Under the pieces are notes generated by a model. That model was not told where the DNA came from. It saw only the letters and a program-made list of their open reading frames with translations, and did not search any database. Of a stretch of 55,086 bases of DNA, positions 37,334 to 52,129 are shown one piece after another (the stretch's first letter is position 1; every line of letters starts with the position of its first letter). The stretch is from Trichoplax sp. H2 (Eukaryota > Placozoa > Uniplacotomia > Trichoplacea). Location of the stretch: contig NOWV01000308.1 in NCBI GenBank assembly GCA_003344405.1, positions 1 to 55,086 on the forward strand. Reading direction: 5' to 3'. A program made the translations under genes and the position numbers.

Positions 37334-40300
37334 TTAGGTCCTTTTTTCAGCTCGTCTAAAAATTATATTGGTGATTTAATTAGTACCAACAATGAATCAA
37401 CTTACAGCAATCAAATATAGGTATACGAAAATGATAGCAATTTAATCAACGTCGTATCTTACCGCTGCAATTTCGCGGTAGATTTAGCTAATAAGGGCTT
37501 TAAGCGCTGCTTAAATTCTTTAAGACTTCGTTCCATTTCCTTTTGATAATCACTTTGTTCAGGTGTTATTAATGTTTTATTCTTTTGCACGCATTCTTCA
37601 CACCTACGTGTCGTAAAAAATAAATATAACGTTTCTTAACCGATACTAAGTACTGTACTATTTACAACTAAACTTAAGTCAAATGAAAAACAAAATCGTA
37701 ACATACAAATACGCTAAAGTTTAAGACTCAATAGTATATCGCACCTTTTTGTAAATTCTTTAAAACTCAGCTGCAATTTAGTAACACAACTAATATCCCA
37801 TTGCACTTGTTTACCACCCAAGAATACTGTGGCAATTTCTAAAGGACCCTGGTAGTGTTTTTTGATATTAATACATAATTATAAATGAAAATACTCTCAA
37901 GACAATATAAGCGATAGATTCACCAGCTAGTAAAGGTGCAATGGTACCTGATGTACTGTTGTACCAATAGAACCCTGAATTAACATCTGTAATAATTTTG
38001 GACTTAACGGATTTTGATATAAAGCTGCAGTCAATTCACGTGTTTTTCTTTGCATATCTTGAATTGCTACTTCGATTGGGGTGATGACAGTCTTTAATAG
38101 TAAAAGGGTAACATGAAACAATCGAGCACGATTGTTATATCATTACGTGTATTCCAGTTAGACAATTATAATGGCTTTGTTGATTATTGATATAGCTATT
38201 AATAAGTCTACTTACTTCTTCTCTATCAACAACACTAATTCGTGACTTTAGATACGGAAATGCATGGCTAGTTATTAACATAACTCGACGTTTGTATTGA
38301 TGTTGAAGATCACCGTGCGCTTTACCAGATTGCGTAAAGGGAATTGCAAACATGAATCGTCCTGCCGAATTAATTAAAATAAAATACGCTTGAAGTATAG
38401 AATAAGGAATGGTTTCATCCGCTTTACCAGTAACTCTAATAACTCACGTAAATTGTAATTCTTCTGAAAATGTGAACGTCTGCTTTTTAATTCAAATTCT
38501 TCGAAATATGGTTCTACAAAGGTCACTTGAATATACCCCTAATGATGGGCAAATGAAAATATTAAGCAAAATTATGCTTCAATCAAGATACATGCTGATA
38601 GTGTACGCTATACAACTATTCGGTAAGTATTAGCATTTGTATATTCACTTTCTCCGGATTTAACTTCTCTCTATCAACGGTATTGGAGTCACCAACAATT
38701 TCAACAATATCACCACTACCTAACTTTTCATTATAAAGGCTCTAAAAGAATACATGAAAAAAGAATAACAACAGTCGTTATAAATTATTCAATAATTTTG
38801 ATCATTTACCATTTGTGGTTTACGTTTAAATTAATTACTACCTGAACTCGTAATGAAACTTCGGATAATCTAGTAAACGGTGGTTCTTTATATATATATT
38901 CTCTGCCATCTAGATCACCAAAACAAGATCCATAGAATCCAACCCTGAAGAATGCATTCGCTATCCTTTTCTCGGCAACCTGACCAGCTTGTGAATAACT
39001 TTCATGAAGATGGCCATAGATCTCCGTTAGCCGATCATAATCCTGATGAGCTTTAAAGATTGGAACTAGTAGTTTATAGACATCGTCTAAACACTCATGC
39101 AGATGAGCCTATTAAAAGATTATTGAAATACAAATTTGAAAAAGGTAGCCAACAATGTATAACCGGCAAAAACAATTGATAGCATAAGCATAAATATGAA
39201 ATATGAAACAGATACTGTACTTTTTGAAATAATTTTGCTGCATTAAGTAGCATATTCACAACTCCTTGTTCGCTAAAGTGTTTACCAGATGTATCACCGC
39301 CACCATCCTATATTAACAATATAAATAATAAATAAATAACCCTGGCTGCAGGTCATTAACACTTTGCCGTGGTAAAATATTGTATACTATTTGCCTATAA
39401 ATGTGCCAGTAAACTTTTACTTACTTGATAACGTAAAACAGCATCATCCAGGATCGCACTTTCTTCAAGAACATTAGAAGAAATAGACTAGAAAAAAATA
39501 TATATTTTCTGTAGCTAAATATATTCCAATACAAAAACTTGCATTCACATTTAAAATAGAATTACCTCGAAAGAAGCACAGCAACTGGGTAACCATGGTA
39601 AATCCTCTACGTCGTGTATATACTCACAAACCAATGCTGCAGAATGAACATGGCACTGAGCAGCTTCAGCAAAATTGTTCAACTATAAAAAATATTCTCG
39701 AAATAAGATTTATTGCAGTATCTTACATTAATCAGTTTCAGTATACTACCTCCTCATTTTTTTGTGCCATATATTGCAACCACGCTAATCGTAAATCTGG
39801 AGAGTTTCGATATCTACAGAAGATGCGAAATATTACCGAAAAATCGGATTTTAGAAATAGGGCTAAAAGCATAGATATAAAGAAAATATTTCGGTATCTT
39901 AAAAGGTTATGCTAACTTTTTCTACCAATATAAATTGGTAGTTAATATACCCACCCCTTAGCGATTCTATACATTAAATCTAATAGCATTTGTGGATCCT
40001 TGGTGTTAAAAAAATAAGACATCATTACGCAATAATAATATGCTGTTAACAATGATAAATACTTAAAGGGCATATATTTTCCATTTACATTTCTAGCAAG
40101 TTCATAACAAACCTCTTCATATACTTTCATGTTTATAGTATCGGAAAGAATTGTATGTAAATTGTATACCAGCTCGTGAATCTGTTTTTAATGGAAAGAA
40201 TATTCAAGTCAGCGGAGACGCACACAAATAATGACTACTGAGAAGCTTAAAACCTGTTCGTAAAATGTTGTATCTTGTAGTTCCTTCCCATAATCGGCAT

Positions 40301-43300
40301 ATGCCAGGAGGTTTTTCAAGGATTTACGTATACCGTCTACATTCACACTCTATATTTAGGTGAGAACAATTCATTGTATTATCTATAACTCTACCGATAG
40401 CTTTATTGGCATATTGAAAGTGTTGATAAATCAAAAACGTTTTTATACTTCCGAATGACCAAATAGTGTCGATAACGACATAGTAAGATGGGCTTTAATT
40501 TGAGAAAAGTTCTATGTATAAAATCAATATCAACATAATGTTGCCTGATTTCAGCGTTACATTTGGTGATAAAATTTAACCACATAATTCCAACAAGCGT
40601 TACAAAATAAGGATATTGTTAAAATTAATCATATAAGTTAATTAAATCTTTACTTGATTGACGGTATGACTTTGCCGCATCAGAATATAAAGTGATACGC
40701 TGGCATGTGAACGAACAGTAGACAAACTCGAATTGGACAATTCTAACATTCGATGGCAAAGATCAGCACATATATCGGTATCTTCTTCAAATAATAACTC
40801 TGGATACTAAAGACAAAAAGAGTTCAGCATGAATATTTTCACAAAAGTATCATTTATCATATATCTTATGACATTATGAGATAGGAACACGTTCTTACTA
40901 AGATAATCTTACTTTATTAATAATTAGTCTTTGTATCGCAAAAACATTTTGTAAGACGGTAGCACTGTGATTACGGGATAGTAACTTTAGCACGGTTTTT
41001 ACAATCACGTTGAGAACATCAACGAAATTTTCATTTGCGGCTGCCACCTAAGTCAAATGTAATATATTTTATGAAAAGGTAAGTCAAGAATTAAAATTTG
41101 ATATATTATGATTAGCATATTAATTTGCCTTGAGAAGGTCATCCAAAATATCAAGGATAATCATACTAGCTTCTGAAGCAATGCAGGCCATTAAAGATGA
41201 TTCCGAAACAGCTTCGGCTTTTAAACTAAAATCATCGATAATACTAAATTAAAAATTATCAAGTCGCACAGTATATCACATATTTTTTATAAAATACCGA
41301 TCTGCCGCTATCGTTGACTGCTGCTGGCGATAAGATGTATCTTTAGACCATCGTAAACCACTTTGATGGCGAGAACTGGGAGGCGATTTATCTACTGTAC
41401 GTAGTGCGATAGAATACAGCGACGTATATGCGGTGAAAATTATTATTAGTTAAACTTTTATGTCACTAATAGCACAAGACTATATTTCTCCTGTCGAGAT
41501 AGCATTACTAACAACAAACCTGCGCTATTCGGTGTTAACTGCTGTCCGGTGCCCTTATTTCTCATAATCATGTCAAATCTGGCGCTGCTACTACCAAGGA
41601 TGGCATCTTCTAACTTTGATTTTACGTCGTCTCCATGAAAACTACCAGATGATGCAATTTCTTGCTGACATTTTTCACCCTAAATTCATAGCAAATTATG
41701 TTTTTTTTCTTACGAATGGATGACGAAAGTTATTCTCAGCTGAACAGAATGATAAATTAGAAACTTATCTCTTAAATTTCTTTACCTGGTATCCGAAAAG
41801 TTCGTTACAAATATTCAAAACATCGAGGATCGAAATTAAGCTAAATTAATTAATAAACAATCAGTCGATTGTGCTGAAACTTAATTGTCAAAGAGTAATG
41901 ATATCTACTAACTAAGTGCTTGATCTTGATGCTAGCCATTCAATAAGTCGCTGACAGTCAATGTTTTTGACCATCCATAAAAAGCAGGTAAGGAGCATAC
42001 GGGTATTTGTATAATTAATTTTACCTCTCTTTAGGATGACAAAACGGTAAAAAATATAAGATCTGATTAATTTCATTGGCAATCAAAATAGTAATTAAAG
42101 CGATAGGTATTAACATTGAATATTATTAAATACTCACTTGCGTTTCAGAATCCTTCGATGACATGAGAGGTACCCCGGCAAAGCTTAGCGAAGCCCGATG
42201 TTGAAATGGCCTTTTGTCGTTTGAATCCGAAGTCTTCGATCTAAATCCAAACAAGAACCTTACATTAACTAAGCCTATTTATATAATAATGTGAAATAAT
42301 ATTAAAATATAAATATAATACCTGTAAAGTTGAGGTATCGATTCCACAACAATATCCATAATTGGCATAAATAAAGATGCAATTCGTTGTCGGCATAGAC
42401 TACTTTTGTATCTTTTATCATTATCCAAAGAGGCAAGCAAAGTCGATAAAATCGTAATTGCAGTCGAGTAAAGTTTCTGTTGACTGAAATAGAAATAAAT
42501 TATCTTAAAAAATTTGCTTTTCATGAAAATTAAATAACCGACATGTCGAATACGAAAAAAGCAATTGCGTCATAGCATACGGCTAAACAATGTTATTTCC
42601 GTTCCTTATTACCCGGTTTGTAGTACGTAAGCCAATTCCACTAAGAGTAAGCCCACTAAATAATGCTGCTGACGAAATCGAACGCTCAACTGCGCCATAG
42701 ACCCGTAATCGTCTTCATGATAAGAGTTATCGTCATTATGTATCTCGAGAACAGGAGCAAATAAAGGCGTTGCTAATGGCAAATTCAACGCGATAAAGTA
42801 TTCATGGCTGCAAACAATACGCAGTAAGTCGAATTTTCGCAATTCTAGATCTGCTTCAGCTAAGCAGACCGTGTTTATCTGTGGTATGAGCAAAAATTTT
42901 AAAATGTTATATGGTATAGTATAACTAATTGAATAAGGCTACATAAAACTATACCTGACGGATGTATATATCCATCAATTGAAAGACTACGCCTCGATCC
43001 ATAATAGAGAATGCATCATTAAAGAAGAACCCTAAACTTTCGTTTAAAGTACTCACGTATCCGGGATCCTGATAAAATGTAGATAAACAACGTTAAGCAA
43101 GAACTTAAAAATAGTTTGGTCAATTAAACGACCTGTAGGCCTCGAATATCTTATTAGAATCAAAGTCTTTTCTCACCTTCAGAAACTTATTCATGATTTC
43201 TTGTGTAATAATGCTAACAATTCTAGATAAATCGTCGATAAACATAGACGAAAACAAGTTCGTTCGACTTGTCTTCTGCATACGATCGGCATAAATATGC

Positions 43301-46300
43301 ATACTTTTAATCTAGTACAACATATGACAATATCAATGAAAAAATTAGTAACATTAAATAGAACTAAGTTAAATGCTCTGGTGAGTAATAAAATATACAA
43401 TAGAAAGGTTACTATTATGTAGAAATTATTTAAATAGGAAAAGTACTCACCATGAGGTTAAAAAAAAACCAAGCATGACGCATCGCAGTTTCCCGAACTG
43501 TAGCATTAGATGTTATCCACTGTAAAACAATTTCCTCGTGGGCAATCTACATTTAGTAAGGCATAACCGAAGAAAAAGGTATAAATAGAAACAATAATAA
43601 AACAATTAATGTAGTGTTTAATTGGTATGTTTGTTATAAAATCAAAATTCAACCAACCATAGGCCATTTAAAAGTAACGGTATCACTCATATCAGACGAT
43701 CTTCTACCGCTTGGAATATCGGTAACCGTAACGTTGACTAATGACAAATTTTTAAAGAAGAATGCGAGGCTTTTAAGTAACCCAGTCAAAAAATATCTTC
43801 AAATAATTTCACTGTAATTATTATCTATATACCTCTTTCATGTTCTTCAGCGCCCATTAAATCGTAAGGATTAAAAATGTAATAACCATATGATAATAAC
43901 AGCTTATTCCTACCCAGGAAATCACAGTCATTTGGCAATAGCTGATGTACTTGATGAATTATGCTTGCAACGGTATCGAACGCCGCGGGTCCGATATTAA
44001 CTTGATTAAAATCAAATCACAACATCTTAAGTACTTTGCGCAGACTATTCAGTTATAGATCATTTCAGTTCAATATTAAGACGTTACCCAGACGTCGATC
44101 CTGGATGGGAGGTCTAACCATGATTTTTAAGACTTTATTCAACGTTAAATGAAGGAACTTTACAAGATGTTCCTGATCAGCTCTGGTTAAGCCGTGTACA
44201 CATCTGCGGAGACCATTTTCAAAATTTGTGCCTTTAAAAACAGGAGCATCTTCAATTATATTTTCCGCAGCATAACAAGCATCAAAGAACCTCCTCATAA
44301 AAATATCCTAGTCGATAGAAATAAGTTAAATGTATAAGTAAATTTTCAGAGCATTATAGCTTTAAAAGTTTTTTGAAACATGGGTAATAATACGGGAGTA
44401 CATTGATGCTTACCTGTATATGCACAGACGAAATAATTTTTGTTGTAAAGTTAAACAAGGGTTTTCCACCGTCCAAATATCTTCGACCAGACATTAGTTC
44501 CTGAAAAAATTATGATGATGATTAGTATCCTCAATTTACCAGTATTACATCTTTCCCTTCAAGTTAACAATACCATAGTAGTGAGAGTATACTTACAGTT
44601 GGTGAACGACAACAGTGCTTATCATTTGGTTTATCCACACATATAGGCAAATTAAATTCCCTTGACTTCAGATCGTCCATAACAACGGGTTGTGGCACTC
44701 CATTTAGTAGATATTCATTAGAATCTCGATTGTATTCAAGAGGTCGAATGACATTTTCCAACGGAATCCACTAAAATTTATTAGACAACTTATTATTTAA
44801 TAGCCAGTGTATTAAGGTATCACACAGAAAATTTATACAAATAATTATAAATTTGATAACTATCTTGCTTACAGCATAACCAATGGGGATCACATCCTCC
44901 GATTGCCCATCTTGTTTACGCTGGCAGCTAACGTGGAAAAAAGTGAAGAAAAGATGGTGATATGGAGTGACATGAGCCGGGAATTTAATCTTGAATTCTT
45001 CGTAGTACTGCGGCGTCCTATAACACAGCAGCAATGAGGAAAAACAGAGTATAGCACATTAATCAAAAATAGCGGTAGCAGTATCATTATTGAAAAGTAG
45101 CAACATCAAGTATCATATAAAAAATAGTACTTGTTATGATATGTAATAGCTGTATAGGCCTCTCTGGTGAATTCAGAACATGAGGATCTTCCAAAAATAA
45201 ACTAAATGTAACGATATTTAATATTAGTATTGTAAAAGGAAACGCTAGAATAATATATACAAAATATAATTTGTTAAACGACTTTAAGTCTCTTTATTGA
45301 TGTACCGGTAACGCAGCTGAGTCATCACTGGATGATTTTATTTCTAACTTTATCCCAATATTTCGTGCCGAACCAGTGCGATTAGAGAAGTTAAGCGATA
45401 ATGGGTAGACATATAGTAAATTGCTGCATAAAGGTTAAATTAATAAATTTACTTAAAGCTAATTAATAATACCAGTGAAGTTAAGATCAACAAAATTAAG
45501 CTCAACATAAAACTAACACGTATTCAGTATGTGGTACTAAGATTGGCTTGGAAGGAAATTCTTCAATTTCTTTTGTTGGTCGAGTTGTAGGATTTGAATA
45601 AAAGGATTTTAGCTAATAGAAATATATATATAAAGATACGACTTTAACTTTTTATACGCGTTTTACTTGCAAAAGATCCAAAAGACGTTTTCATTGTTAG
45701 CATTAACTAAACATGACGGTAACTTTAGGATAAATTTGATAGATCAACTAACGGCTGTACCTCATGCAGAGTAGATGTAAAACAACACTTTATTTCACTG
45801 TCAGGCTTAGATAGTTCAAGCTCAAGATATCCTGGAATGGTTTTCAACTTTTTGGTAACAGACCCCTGTCGTTTAATATCAGCCAGGAATTTATACATAT
45901 CTTCATCGTTGAGTTTATCACTTTCCTAAACGAAACATAGCACAAAATTGTAGTTACAGATTAAAGAATAAGTAATAATTAATTTCCAATTATTGTGAAG
46001 CATTTGTTCATTACTCACTTGCTTATAAATATGATTTATTTTAACGCTCACAGACTGAAAGTCTTCCAATAACTCTGCTGGACTTTTGACAGGTGAATTG
46101 TTTTTCAATCCATCGTACCCTTAACAATTTTTGAAAATTTATATCGTTATTATTAGATAGATCAACTGGGATTTAAATACAATTCATCTTTTACCTGACA
46201 CGTCGACTTGCTACCATAAATCAAAGAAAAATATTACATTAGTTATATGGATCTCTATATATATCATAAGCACCTACAGTACACTGAATATAACTATGTT

Positions 46301-48942
46301 CGAGTAAAAAGATACCAAGAAGCATATCGAAGGAGAAATAAGATACAATAGAGTCACCTGGAATGCTTCTTTATCAGCCGCAGTAACATCCATATTCCCC
46401 AATGCTGCAGCAGTTAAAATATCTACTATATTGACAGCAGCCCATGCAAATGGCATTCTGTATTGACCAAGACGTTCACAATTACTTGCGGCGTTTGCTT
46501 CAAGTTTGGCACGATTCTTAAATATCACATTAAATTGTTTAATGTTATTAACCGATTGTAAATACTATTAAAAAGGACAATATTTTAAGGTTTATACCCA
46601 ACAGCCATACTATAAAGTTGCTTCAACAAAGAATTTAGATACGTTACCTTAGATGCATCACCTTCCTTAACATAAAGATCAGTAACTTCAGAGATATCTC
46701 CTTGCTGTAGTACCTTCTCAATCTGAGAAATAGAGACAAAAAGTAAGCTCTAAAAATTGAATTTAAAAACTTAAACAAGGTATACTGTCTTAATTATTTA
46801 AGTGATACTCTTAAGTTTCAAATACGTTGCTATTACTTCTAGAGCTGTGCTTACTCGAACTACTAAATATATGTCCGGCGAGGGGTTGGATATAGAAAAT
46901 ATTGCTGTCTGAGCAAGAGTTGAAAAGTCTATTCTTTTGACATAGTTTGAAATCATTTTTTTCTCCTTAGCATTGTTCATATCAAAATGAAATGTCTCTG
47001 AAATCTTTAAAGCAGTAATATTCAAATTAGTTTAACCGCTTGCAAACGTTTAAGATGTAACAATAAACTTACCCTTTTCCGTGCCTTAACATCATACAAG
47101 GCCATTAGTGCAAAAATTGGTTCAATATCTAATTTAAATCTGTACAAAAAATTAAGTATTTTTAGAAATTAGAATTCAGTGATAGCATATAAGAGCCTTT
47201 AGTTTATGGAATTGAAACTATGTCATGATATATGGTGAATATACTGTAATGAAATACCTTAAAGTGGTACTTTTTACACAAATCTTTTCTCCATGATTTC
47301 TAACAGGAGGCAAAGGGTATTCACGATATATCATACCTTCACTTTTCTGCTCAAAAGAAGAAAGCATTCGCATTTAAAAAACAAAACATTAGAAAAATTT
47401 ATTGTGGATTAGTTTATGATTAAATCAACAATAAGTGTTTTTACTATGTGAGTTTACATTACCGAAGTATTAGCAAATAAAACATTGTAGCGCTTTCGAA
47501 TTCTTTTCTGTGCTGCATCTTGTTGTTCTTCTTCGGGGCTTCTTCGTGTTAAAACGCTCAACAATAGTTCATCGGTATTGGGGCCTTTTAATTCCACGTT
47601 ACTATCCAGTAATAATGTGCATGTGTTACTCAGAAAAATTATCATTATTTACAAAAGTAGTTTGTTTTCAATAAGCATTTCTATGTATTGTAATGCGTAG
47701 TATTACGTAGAAGATAATCTGGTCCGAAACGTTGAAAATCCGTCATTTATTCTCAAAGTGGTATTATTATTATGAGTAGAAGTTTTTTTACTTCTAGAAT
47801 TGTCCTCCAGTTCCTGAAACAAATTAGTAAAAGATAACAGTTACAGTTACCATTACAAATACTAGATATTTTCTTTATAGTCGACAATAGCTCAAGCCAT
47901 TTTTTTGAAATTATACAATTTCATAACTTGAATACGCATCAACCTCGATGCATTCTGTAGATCGTAAAGCTTTTATTACAATTACCAATAGTTTGTTTTC
48001 TTGCACATCAATTTCATATTCTTGTTTCATTAGACTTTTGAGAAAAGCTTGCGAATATGGAAGGCTATAATCGCGTTTTGTATCTGCAGTTGGTTCATAT
48101 CTACAAAGTACGATATGGCAAGAAATAAATTCTAATATATTTCCGATATGCGGTATTTTATAAAATTGTTTCAGTAACTACTGTATACTTTCCAAACGAC
48201 TAGAAAGCAAGTTGATGGCTCTATGTAATTTTTTCTAGTAAAGCTAGTCTTATATTTAGTTACTATAGGTTGTTAGTAGTTATTCAATCCCAAAAATAGA
48301 ATACAAGATCATATTTTTATAATATAAGATGGGTATGATTTAATTTTAGCTCTTTGTAGTAGAAAAGTAGGTTAATCTCCATGATTAGTTAGTCCCATTT
48401 CCTTTTAACATACTTTATGAAAAGCATCGCAAATAATCAGCTGATTTTGGCAATTTTTTTAAACTGTATACAATTAATTAATTAACATAAAGTTTTGTTT
48501 GGATCATACGTATAGTAGGCAATCATTAAAATAATTGTAGACCTTCCTACCTTCTTCGAACAATGGTAAAATCTGCGGTATAGCATCTTACAGAATCATA
48601 CAATAGAGGGTCATTTCTTAGACTAAAAAAGTTTGAAAGATGATACTATTAGTAAACTTATGTAATTGGTAGTATAGCAATTACATAGTATTGATAAGTT
48701 GTTGATAATTTTGAGTTATTACTGTGATCCTTATGCACAACATAATAGTTTACTTACTCCTCTTTTGGAGGTATTGGCCAAGTAGTTGTTCTACATTCCC
48801 GCTTGAGATTTAATACTTCGATGTCATCATCCGAGAAGAGTAATAAAGGGCGCAAGATTTCATTATTAGCTTCCTCAATATTATCTACCAGAAATTCCTC
48901 GTAATCAACAGGAGCAATAGTTTCTTGTAATTCCCATGTGGC
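37334..48942 (-). CDS. DOCK6/7/8-type guanine nucleotide exchange factor (~40 exons; first exon not found)
   Basis: A predicted Rac/Cdc42 activator of the DOCK-C subfamily, acting on actin, adhesion and cell shape. Anchors on the minus strand in order are the N-terminal [11 protein letters not shown] and [14 protein letters not shown] (48942-48758), [18 protein letters not shown] (~47.1 kb), [20 protein letters not shown] (46.9), [18 protein letters not shown] (46.45) and [20 protein letters not shown] (45.85). DHR-1/C2 comes next: [20 protein letters not shown] (45.35), [15 protein letters not shown] (45.2) and [16 protein letters not shown] (44.9). The middle has [19 protein letters not shown] (44.15), [12 protein letters not shown] (43.47), [15 protein letters not shown] (42.8) and [18 protein letters not shown] (41.6). 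DHR-2 starts at [16 protein letters not shown] (39.95), through [18 protein letters not shown] (39.0), [18 protein letters not shown] (38.3), [18 protein letters not shown] (38.1) and [11 protein letters not shown] (37.95). The last exons are 37603-37463 and 37355-37334. No PH domain was seen, and the LEDAILGS region fits DOCK6-8 over DOCK9-11. Most exon edges are approximate. Confidence 0.9.
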
Positions 48943-50100
48943 CTAATGAATTTTTCAATTTGAACATCATTGTTAGAACTTATCCGGTAGCTTTCGTTTC
49001 ACAAAAGATATCTTAACTACAGCAGCAAATTAATTTCAAGAGAATACGATTAGACTATGCACTATGTCGTAGTTAAGATAGGAGTAAAAGATAGATACTT
49101 CCTAGATCACGTTTTTATGGTTATATCTAGTCTAGAAATTTACATTTTATAATCTATAGACCTAGTAAACTTTATTGAACAGTTTCCGTTAAATATGTAT
49201 ATACATGTATTTAATCTTATGCCAACTCTAATAAACTGATTTATCAGCTAAAGAAATAAACTCTTAATCGAATTGATGTATTTTTTTCTAACATATCGAA
49301 ACGCAATTGTGCACAAGATGTCGATATATCAATATTAAAACAGATTGCCATACGACGTTAGCGTAAAGAATGGTACTGATATTTCAATAGGCATAAAGAT
49401 AATAATGATTATACGATATGTTTTTAATTATTTTGTACACCCGTAGTCAATCAAAATGTCTAATCAATTTTTTGCTTCTAAATCAGTCTTTCTTTGTAGA
49501 AATTATTATCCACGGATTGGTTAAAGTATATTGAATAGCTTAAATTTGTAATCTAACCATAATAACCCAAGTTGATTACTGGATATAATCACAGTTTGAG
49601 TGATAATATGACTCTTAGCTGTCAATCCCAATTCTATTTTAACAGATGGAAGAACTGTCGATAGCTTGCTTGCCAGTAAGTGATAAAAATCGATTTTTTG
49701 GGTGCAGACTAACGGATACAATTCCAGTAGGAATATTCTCCGCGCACACACACTCTCGATAACGGCCAGTGTAAGGAGCAAAGGTAAGATCCAGTCAATG
49801 AATTATTCAGTAGCAATCCATTGACAACAAATTTTAGGATAATCAACAAGTTATAATTCCTCACGACAATCCTTAAAAGAACAGAAAATATTCAATTGCA
49901 AATACTGGATATCAGGAATCTTATGACTTTTCTCAAAACAGTCCGTCAATGATTTTCTTTCACGATTCAATAATACACTGGTTGTCCTGGCTAGCGCTTT
50001 ACAGTATTGTAGTACATTAGTAATTTTCTCAACAGTTAATTGGATTAGAGATCGATATTTGAGCAACAAATTTATTTTCAATGCCCATTATATTGAATGT
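48943..50100. other. spacer expected to hold the 5' end of the DOCK gene; unassigned open frames
   Basis: The acceptor 'cattag|gcc' at 48,943-48,944 requires at least one upstream exon. Two minus-strand frames occur at 49521-49781 (86 aa, opening with hydrophobic residues) and 49851-50081 (76 aa). A different minus frame over 49,640-49,790 and a plus-strand frame near 49,645 also read open for 35-50 codons. None matches a family I know, and none can be joined to the DOCK gene with confidence. Confidence 0.4.
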
Positions 50101-51498
50101 GATCGATAGAACTTTAAACTACTTTTCAAGTTTTACTCTATAGTATTTTACTGCATTAGCTGACTCTCGATAGTTGGTTTACCTACTATCGACTGATAGA
50201 GAGTTTAGTGACAAAGTCTAAATTTACTACTGACGAAATAATACTTACATAAAGTAAAGTTAGGAGTATTAGCAGCAATATTTCGCACTGAAGGGACTAT
50301 AACTAATACGATAGACTAAAAAATAATAGTATTACATAGAATACCATCATTTTATTTAATGTTGGCTACCTGAATTCAAGCCTATATATAGACCACCGCT
50401 TGGATTGACGATAACTCTCCAAAGGAGATCTTGAGATTTTATACTACTACAGAAAATTAAAAAATAGCTTTTGCCGTATACTCATCTAATCATCAGCAAG
50501 TGCAGCTTAGCTGTTTAAAGAAGGAACCAAAACCCAACTACTGCACAAATTTTGAGTAAGTTGCATGTATTAAGATCCTAGACTCCACGAAGGAAAAAGG
50601 TCAAAATTGATCTACTTCGTTTAGGCCTTGGACTTTTTGCTGTCGATAGCAACGAGTTTAACAAGAATAATATGACTTCAGGCTCGATCTCGAGTATGCT
50701 AATGGTCGATTTCTATATTATTTCAACCCTTATACAATATCATGCTACTTTAAATGATGGATGCCCTAGAAGAAAACTCAGTAGTCCATGTCGGTAACAC
50801 AAACAATTTTTTAGTCCCTTTTTCTAAAAATTCTATGACAGCTCCTATATTGCATAAACAACAGGCCAAATCTAACATAACCTAGAGCAGTTGGAAGTAT
50901 GATAAGAATGTAAAACTACTGCGCTTAGCTGCATGGATGCAGATATAACAGTGTACAATGATGATCCATATTTGTATCCGACATTTACCAGAATATATCT
51001 AGAAGTAAACATATATGGGTAGGCACAAGTGGTGGGATAAAATAATCAATTTTATAGCATTTAATTTACCCCAAGATTATGATTCAATTTTAATTGAAAT
51101 GGATTTGCTATAAATGCACCCTGGATGGATTGAATCAGCATTACATAGAGAGAAGGATGGCCATGACTGGCACCATGTCCTGATCACCTGGTTGTATATT
51201 CTACAATAGGATTTGCGTTATTTTTATAAAATTGCGATAAGGAGTTACTTTCCAACTATCTAAACATCTAGCTTAATCTAAATAAACTATACGTTTTGTT
51301 TACTGCACAATTATAAACTCCATCCATTGGATGACAGACTGTCGCCATTCTGGTCTCTATCAGCGACATGACGTCTGGATAGGAATTTTACAAGCAATAG
51401 ATACAACTTGAAATTTTATATTGCTATCTCAGATGGATTTATGTTGATCTTGTTGAGAAAATCGATCATTGCTTTATAAAATGATTGATTGACAGATT
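50101..51498. other. AT-rich spacer, no gene seen
   Basis: A small imperfect hairpin occurs near 50,165-50,205 ('ctctcgatagt' and 'actatcgactgatagagag'). No open frame with recognisable content was found. Confidence 0.5.
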
Positions 51499-51741
51499 AT
51501 GCCTCGATCGACTGGCTGTTTTCAATATCTCGTTCTTGGTTCCATACTTATACTTAGCTATCTCATACTTGCAGATGTGATAAAAGCAACTAACAGTAGA
51601 GGGAGTTCACTCATTGCTACTACATCAACTGTAGACAGTGTATTGCCTGAAAATTTTCTCGAACCAAGATGCAGTCATATTGGAGTCTTTCAAATGCAGA
51701 TACTCGTAGTTTGCAACAGCTATCGTTACATCAGTGAGTAG
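51499..51741 (+). CDS. candidate first exon of an unknown secreted or membrane protein
   Basis: It begins MPRSTGCFQYLVLGSILILS with a hydrophobic stretch of about 18 residues (10-27), consistent with a signal peptide or anchor, followed by a Ser/Thr-rich segment and two cysteines. Near the end 'acatca|gtgagt' is a strong splice donor (about 51,733), and an acceptor 'ttttacag' lies near 51,778 with a short open stretch after it. I could not extend it to a recognisable domain. It may be a real 5' exon whose partners are not in view, or a chance frame. Confidence 0.25.
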   Translation: MPRSTGCFQYLVLGSILILSYLILADVIKATNSRGSSLIATTSTVDSVLPENFLEPRCSHIGVFQMQILVVCNSYRYISE

Positions 51742-52129
51742 TACTATATCGTGATTGAATTGTAAGGCTAATTTTACAGAGGGAAAGCTATTATTACTTT
51801 GCAATGTATTTTAAGGTTTAATCTGGTACAAGGAACGAGTTGTTATCCAGATTCATGTTACTTCTCTAATTTTACATAGTTGTTAATAGCAGTTTACGTA
51901 TACGTATACAGTTATTGAATCCACTATGTAGTGGTGTAGGGTTAGGGTTAATTTACTATAAAAATAAGTTAGTAATATCTTTGAATTGAAATTGATAATA
52001 ACGGATAAGTAATTATCATGATTCATATTATAATAATCATTTGATTCAGAACATACACTAATATAGATTAAAGAAGATTTTGTGGGTGTATGTATAGATA
52101 ATAAGGATGTTGGCTAATGCATTTTGCAG
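51742..52129. other. AT-rich spacer
   Basis: A short telomere-like TAGGGTTAGGGTTA occurs near 51,938 (two units only). Nothing else was recognised. Confidence 0.5.

Noticed and set aside
39595-39915. 106-aa plus-strand open frame inside the DOCK locus
   Set aside because: The opposite strand encodes a DOCK-type exon here ([16 protein letters not shown]-like sequence), so the plus frame is a shadow.
51935-51955. Interstitial telomere repeat TAGGGTTAGGGTTA
   Set aside because: Only two units; expected by chance in AT-rich sequence, and no array around it.
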